15,057 bases of DNA. It comes from DASSUW01 sp035717845 (GTDB taxonomy: Bacteria; Actinomycetota; Thermoleophilia; Solirubrobacterales; Solirubrobacteraceae). Numbering within the stretch: the first letter of the stretch is position 1; every line of letters starts with the position of its first letter. The stretch covers positions 1 to 15,057 of the forward strand of contig DASTIC010000222.1 in NCBI GenBank assembly GCA_035717845.1, read 5' to 3'. Below the pieces are notes generated by a model that worked only from the letters and a program-made list of their open reading frames with translations, searched no databases and was not told the DNA's origin. The translations under genes and the position numbers were made by a program. This document shows positions 13,346 through 15,057 of the stretch, piece by piece.

Positions 13346-13410
13346 GCGCGCCGAACCCGGTCAGAGCCGCCTGCGTAGCACCCCTCGACCACAACGAGGA
13401 GGTGGCTCGG

Positions 13411-14883
13411 ATGGGACGCGGCATGCGATGGACGCGGCGAGGTCTCGCGCTCGCCGCCCTGACGGTGACGATGCCCGCCGCGCCGGCTGTGGCGCAGACG
13501 CCGACGCCGACGCTCGAGGATCCCGACCTCGCCGTCCGCCCGGCGGCGACGGGCCTCAACCAGCCGGTGTCGATGGCGTTCATCGACAAGGACGAGTTCC
13601 TGGTGCTCGAGAAGGCGACGGGCCAGGTGAAGTGGTTCAGGGACGGGATGCTGAAGGCGACGGTGCTCGACCTCGCGGTCAACTCGGCCTCGGAGCGCGG
13701 GCTGCTCGGCATCGCGCTGCACCCGAAGTTCCGCAAGAACGGGTGGGTCTACCTGTTCTGGAGCCAGAGCAAGTCGGGCGCCGACACCACGACCCTCGAC
13801 GACGTCCGGCTGATGGGCAACCGGATCGATCGCTTCGAGTGGGAGCGTGGCGGGCTCGAGTTCGACCGCAACATCATCAAGTTCCGGGCCTTCCAGGCCG
13901 ACGCCGGGCAGCCGCTGCGCGCCAACCACGACGGCGGCGTGCTGCGCTTCGGCCCGGACAGCAAGCTGTACGCGATCGTCGGCGACACCGGGCGCCGCGG
14001 CCAGACCCAGAACCTGGTCAACGGCCCGTTCACGCCGCCCGCCGGCGACGACCAGTTCGGCGGGCCGGAACCCGACGACCTGCACCGCACGGGCGTCATC
14101 GTGCGGCTCGACGACGACGGCGACGCCCCGCGCGACAACCCGTTCTGGCGCGCCGGCCGCCAGATGGGCGGCGAGGTCGGCGAGAACGTGCAGAAGCTCT
14201 TCGCCTACGGCATCCGCAACAGCTTCGGCCTCGCGTTCGACCGGCGCTCCGGCAACCTCTGGGAGCAGGAGAACGGCGACGACTCGTTCAGCGAGATCAA
14301 CCGCGTGCGGCCGGGCATGAACGGCGGCTGGGTCCAGATCATGGGGCCGGTGTCGCGGATCGGCCAGTACAAGGCGATCGAGACCGACCCGACGGCGCCG
14401 CAGCCGCTCACGCCGGCGGGCTACTTCGGCCTCCAGCAGATCCGCTGGCTGCCGACCAACATCGCCGACTCGCCGGCGGAGGCGCTCGCGCGGCTCTTCA
14501 CGCTCCCGGGCTCGCACTACAGCGACCCGGAGTTCAGCTGGAAGTTCGAGGTCGCGCCAGGCGGCATCGGGTTCCTCGACTCGCGGGACCTCGGCCGCCG
14601 CTACAAGGGCGACCTCTTCGTGGGCGGCGCGCGTGACTTCCTCGAGGGCGGCCACCTGTTCCGCCTCGACCTCACCCGCGACCGCCGCGACATCCAGACG
14701 CGCGACCCGCGGCTGGCCGACAGCGTTGCGGACAACCTGCACAAGTGGGAGATCACGGAGAGCGAGAGCCTGCTCTTCGGCCGCAACTTCGGCGTGGGCA
14801 CGGACATCCAGACGGGCCCCGACGGCGAGCTGTACGTCGTCTCGCTGTCGCACGGGAACGTCTACGAGATCCACCGCCGCTGA
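13411..14883 (+). CDS. Secreted PQQ-type glucose/sorbosone dehydrogenase family protein
   Basis: A 490-residue exported beta-propeller protein of the glucose/sorbosone dehydrogenase group. Residues 1-28 form a signal peptide: TRRGLAL gives a twin-arginine-like start, then a hydrophobic core and AVA before QTP, with predicted cleavage after 28. Propeller landmarks are ERGLLGIALHPKF (95-107), ANHDGGVLRFGPD (171-183) with His173 aligned to the catalytic histidine, FAYGIRNSFGLAFD (264-277) with Arg269/Asn270, and WEQENGDD through MNGGW (284-307). A last blade has TDIQTGPDGELYVVS. The family oxidises sugars with PQQ, but many members have no tested substrate. GAGGAGG lies 8 nt before the ATG, the strongest ribosome site in the window. 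It follows the XRE-cupin gene by 65 bp, and no functional link to its neighbours is apparent. Confidence 0.9.
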   Translation: MGRGMRWTRRGLALAALTVTMPAAPAVAQTPTPTLEDPDLAVRPAATGLNQPVSMAFIDKDEFLVLEKATGQVKWFRDGMLKATVLDLAVNSASERGLLGIALHPKFRKNGWVYLFWSQSKSGADTTTLDDVRLMGNRIDRFEWERGGLEFDRNIIKFRAFQADAGQPLRANHDGGVLRFGPDSKLYAIVGDTGRRGQTQNLVNGPFTPPAGDDQFGGPEPDDLHRTGVIVRLDDDGDAPRDNPFWRAGRQMGGEVGENVQKLFAYGIRNSFGLAFDRRSGNLWEQENGDDSFSEINRVRPGMNGGWVQIMGPVSRIGQYKAIETDPTAPQPLTPAGYFGLQQIRWLPTNIADSPAEALARLFTLPGSHYSDPEFSWKFEVAPGGIGFLDSRDLGRRYKGDLFVGGARDFLEGGHLFRLDLTRDRRDIQTRDPRLADSVADNLHKWEITESESLLFGRNFGVGTDIQTGPDGELYVVSLSHGNVYEIHRR

Positions 14884-14891
14884 CGTCAGGA

Positions 14892-14921
14892 GGCGGCGGC
14901 GGTCAGCCGATCGCCGCCGCC
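14892..14921. terminator. GC-rich hairpin between convergent genes
   Basis: GGCGGCGGCG (14892-14901) pairs perfectly with CGCCGCCGCC (14912-14921) around a 10-base loop, 8 bp after the dehydrogenase stop. The loop holds the stop of the convergent hydrolase, and the right arm covers its last codons. A hairpin without a T-tract could act as a bidirectional terminator in high-GC bacteria. Simple GGC repetition makes chance a real alternative. Confidence 0.45.
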
Positions 14922-15057
14922 ACCGCGTCCGGGCGCTCGAGCTGGACCGCGTGGCCGGCGCCGCCCACCACCTCCAGCCGGGCGTCCGGGAAGGCGGCGG
15001 CCATGCGCTCGGCCACGGCCCGGAACCTCGCGTCGCGCTCGCCGACCACGAGCGTGA
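14903..15057 (-). CDS. menH: Alpha/beta hydrolase C-terminus, MenH-like, 5' part outside window
   Basis: Only the last 50 or so codons are present, with no start. The reading is TLVVGERDARFRAVAERM, then AAAFPDARLEVVGGAGHAVQ and LERPDAVAAAIG before TGA. The GERD turn carries the acid residue and AGHAVQLE the catalytic histidine of an alpha/beta hydrolase. The phrase pattern (G-E-R-D-x-x-F, then GAGHA-x-x-LE-x-P) resembles MenH, which removes pyruvate from SEPHCHC to give the MenC substrate. The menaquinone genes 6 kb away support that reading, but other alpha/beta hydrolases end in similar ways. menD or menF beyond the right edge would settle it. Convergent with the dehydrogenase gene. Confidence 0.62.
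   Translation of the reverse strand, partial: TLVVGERDARFRAVAERMAAAFPDARLEVVGGAGHAVQLERPDAVAAAIG

Noticed and set aside
13336..14874. Minus-strand open frame of 512 codons opposite the sugar dehydrogenase
   Set aside because: Low-complexity Val/Ala/Glu/Arg translation without motifs; the plus strand has a signal peptide, ribosome site and propeller motifs.
14884..14902. Small gene or RNA in the gap between the dehydrogenase and the hydrolase
   Set aside because: Only 19 bp, explained by the left arm of a GC hairpin.

Overview
The window is about 15 kb of very GC-rich DNA, almost fully coding, with short intergenic gaps, many GTG/TTG starts and overlapping stop/start codons. Those traits, the menaquinone genes and the CarH-type regulator suggest a high-GC actinomycetote. 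The class Thermoleophilia is my guess from gene content, not something the sequence proves. I saw no phage, transposase, CRISPR, tRNA or rRNA.

Layout. (1) 1-6322, all minus strand and tightly packed. In transcription order: menE, a SAM methyltransferase, ilvC, a small DUF4190-like membrane protein, a class V aminotransferase, and serA (cut at the left edge). This combines menaquinone, branched-chain amino acid and serine synthesis. (2) 6323-6343 is a 21-bp divergent promoter region. (3) 6344-9113, plus strand: menB, menA and menC with overlapping ends. (4) 9092-9237 is a large nested palindrome between convergent genes. (5) 9251-11556 holds a CarH/LitR-type B12-binding MerR regulator (minus), divergent from an ECF-like sigma factor that is followed by a lipoate-ligase/octanoyltransferase-like gene (plus). 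(6) 11542-11658 is a second, related palindrome between convergent genes. (7) 11657-13345 holds azlD and azlC (minus), divergent from an XRE-cupin regulator (plus). (8) 13411-14883 is a secreted glucose/sorbosone dehydrogenase-family protein. (9) 14903-15057 is the C-terminus of an alpha/beta hydrolase resembling MenH.

How the genes fit together. MenC, MenE, MenB and MenA cover four steps of menaquinone synthesis, MenH probably adds another, and the methyltransferase next to menE may be the ring methylase. SerA plus the aminotransferase would make serine, IlvC serves valine/isoleucine synthesis, and AzlCD probably exports branched-chain amino acids under the adjacent XRE-cupin regulator.

The most interesting part is the CarH-sigma pair. 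The regulator keeps both signature motifs of adenosylcobalamin photoreceptors (W-x9-EH and E-x-H-x-x-G). The intergenic region carries three head-to-tail 11-bp repeats of the CTGTACA type, the architecture I recall for CarH operators. This looks like a complete light-responsive B12 switch controlling a sigma factor, with a lipoate-type acyltransferase as the nearest possible downstream gene.
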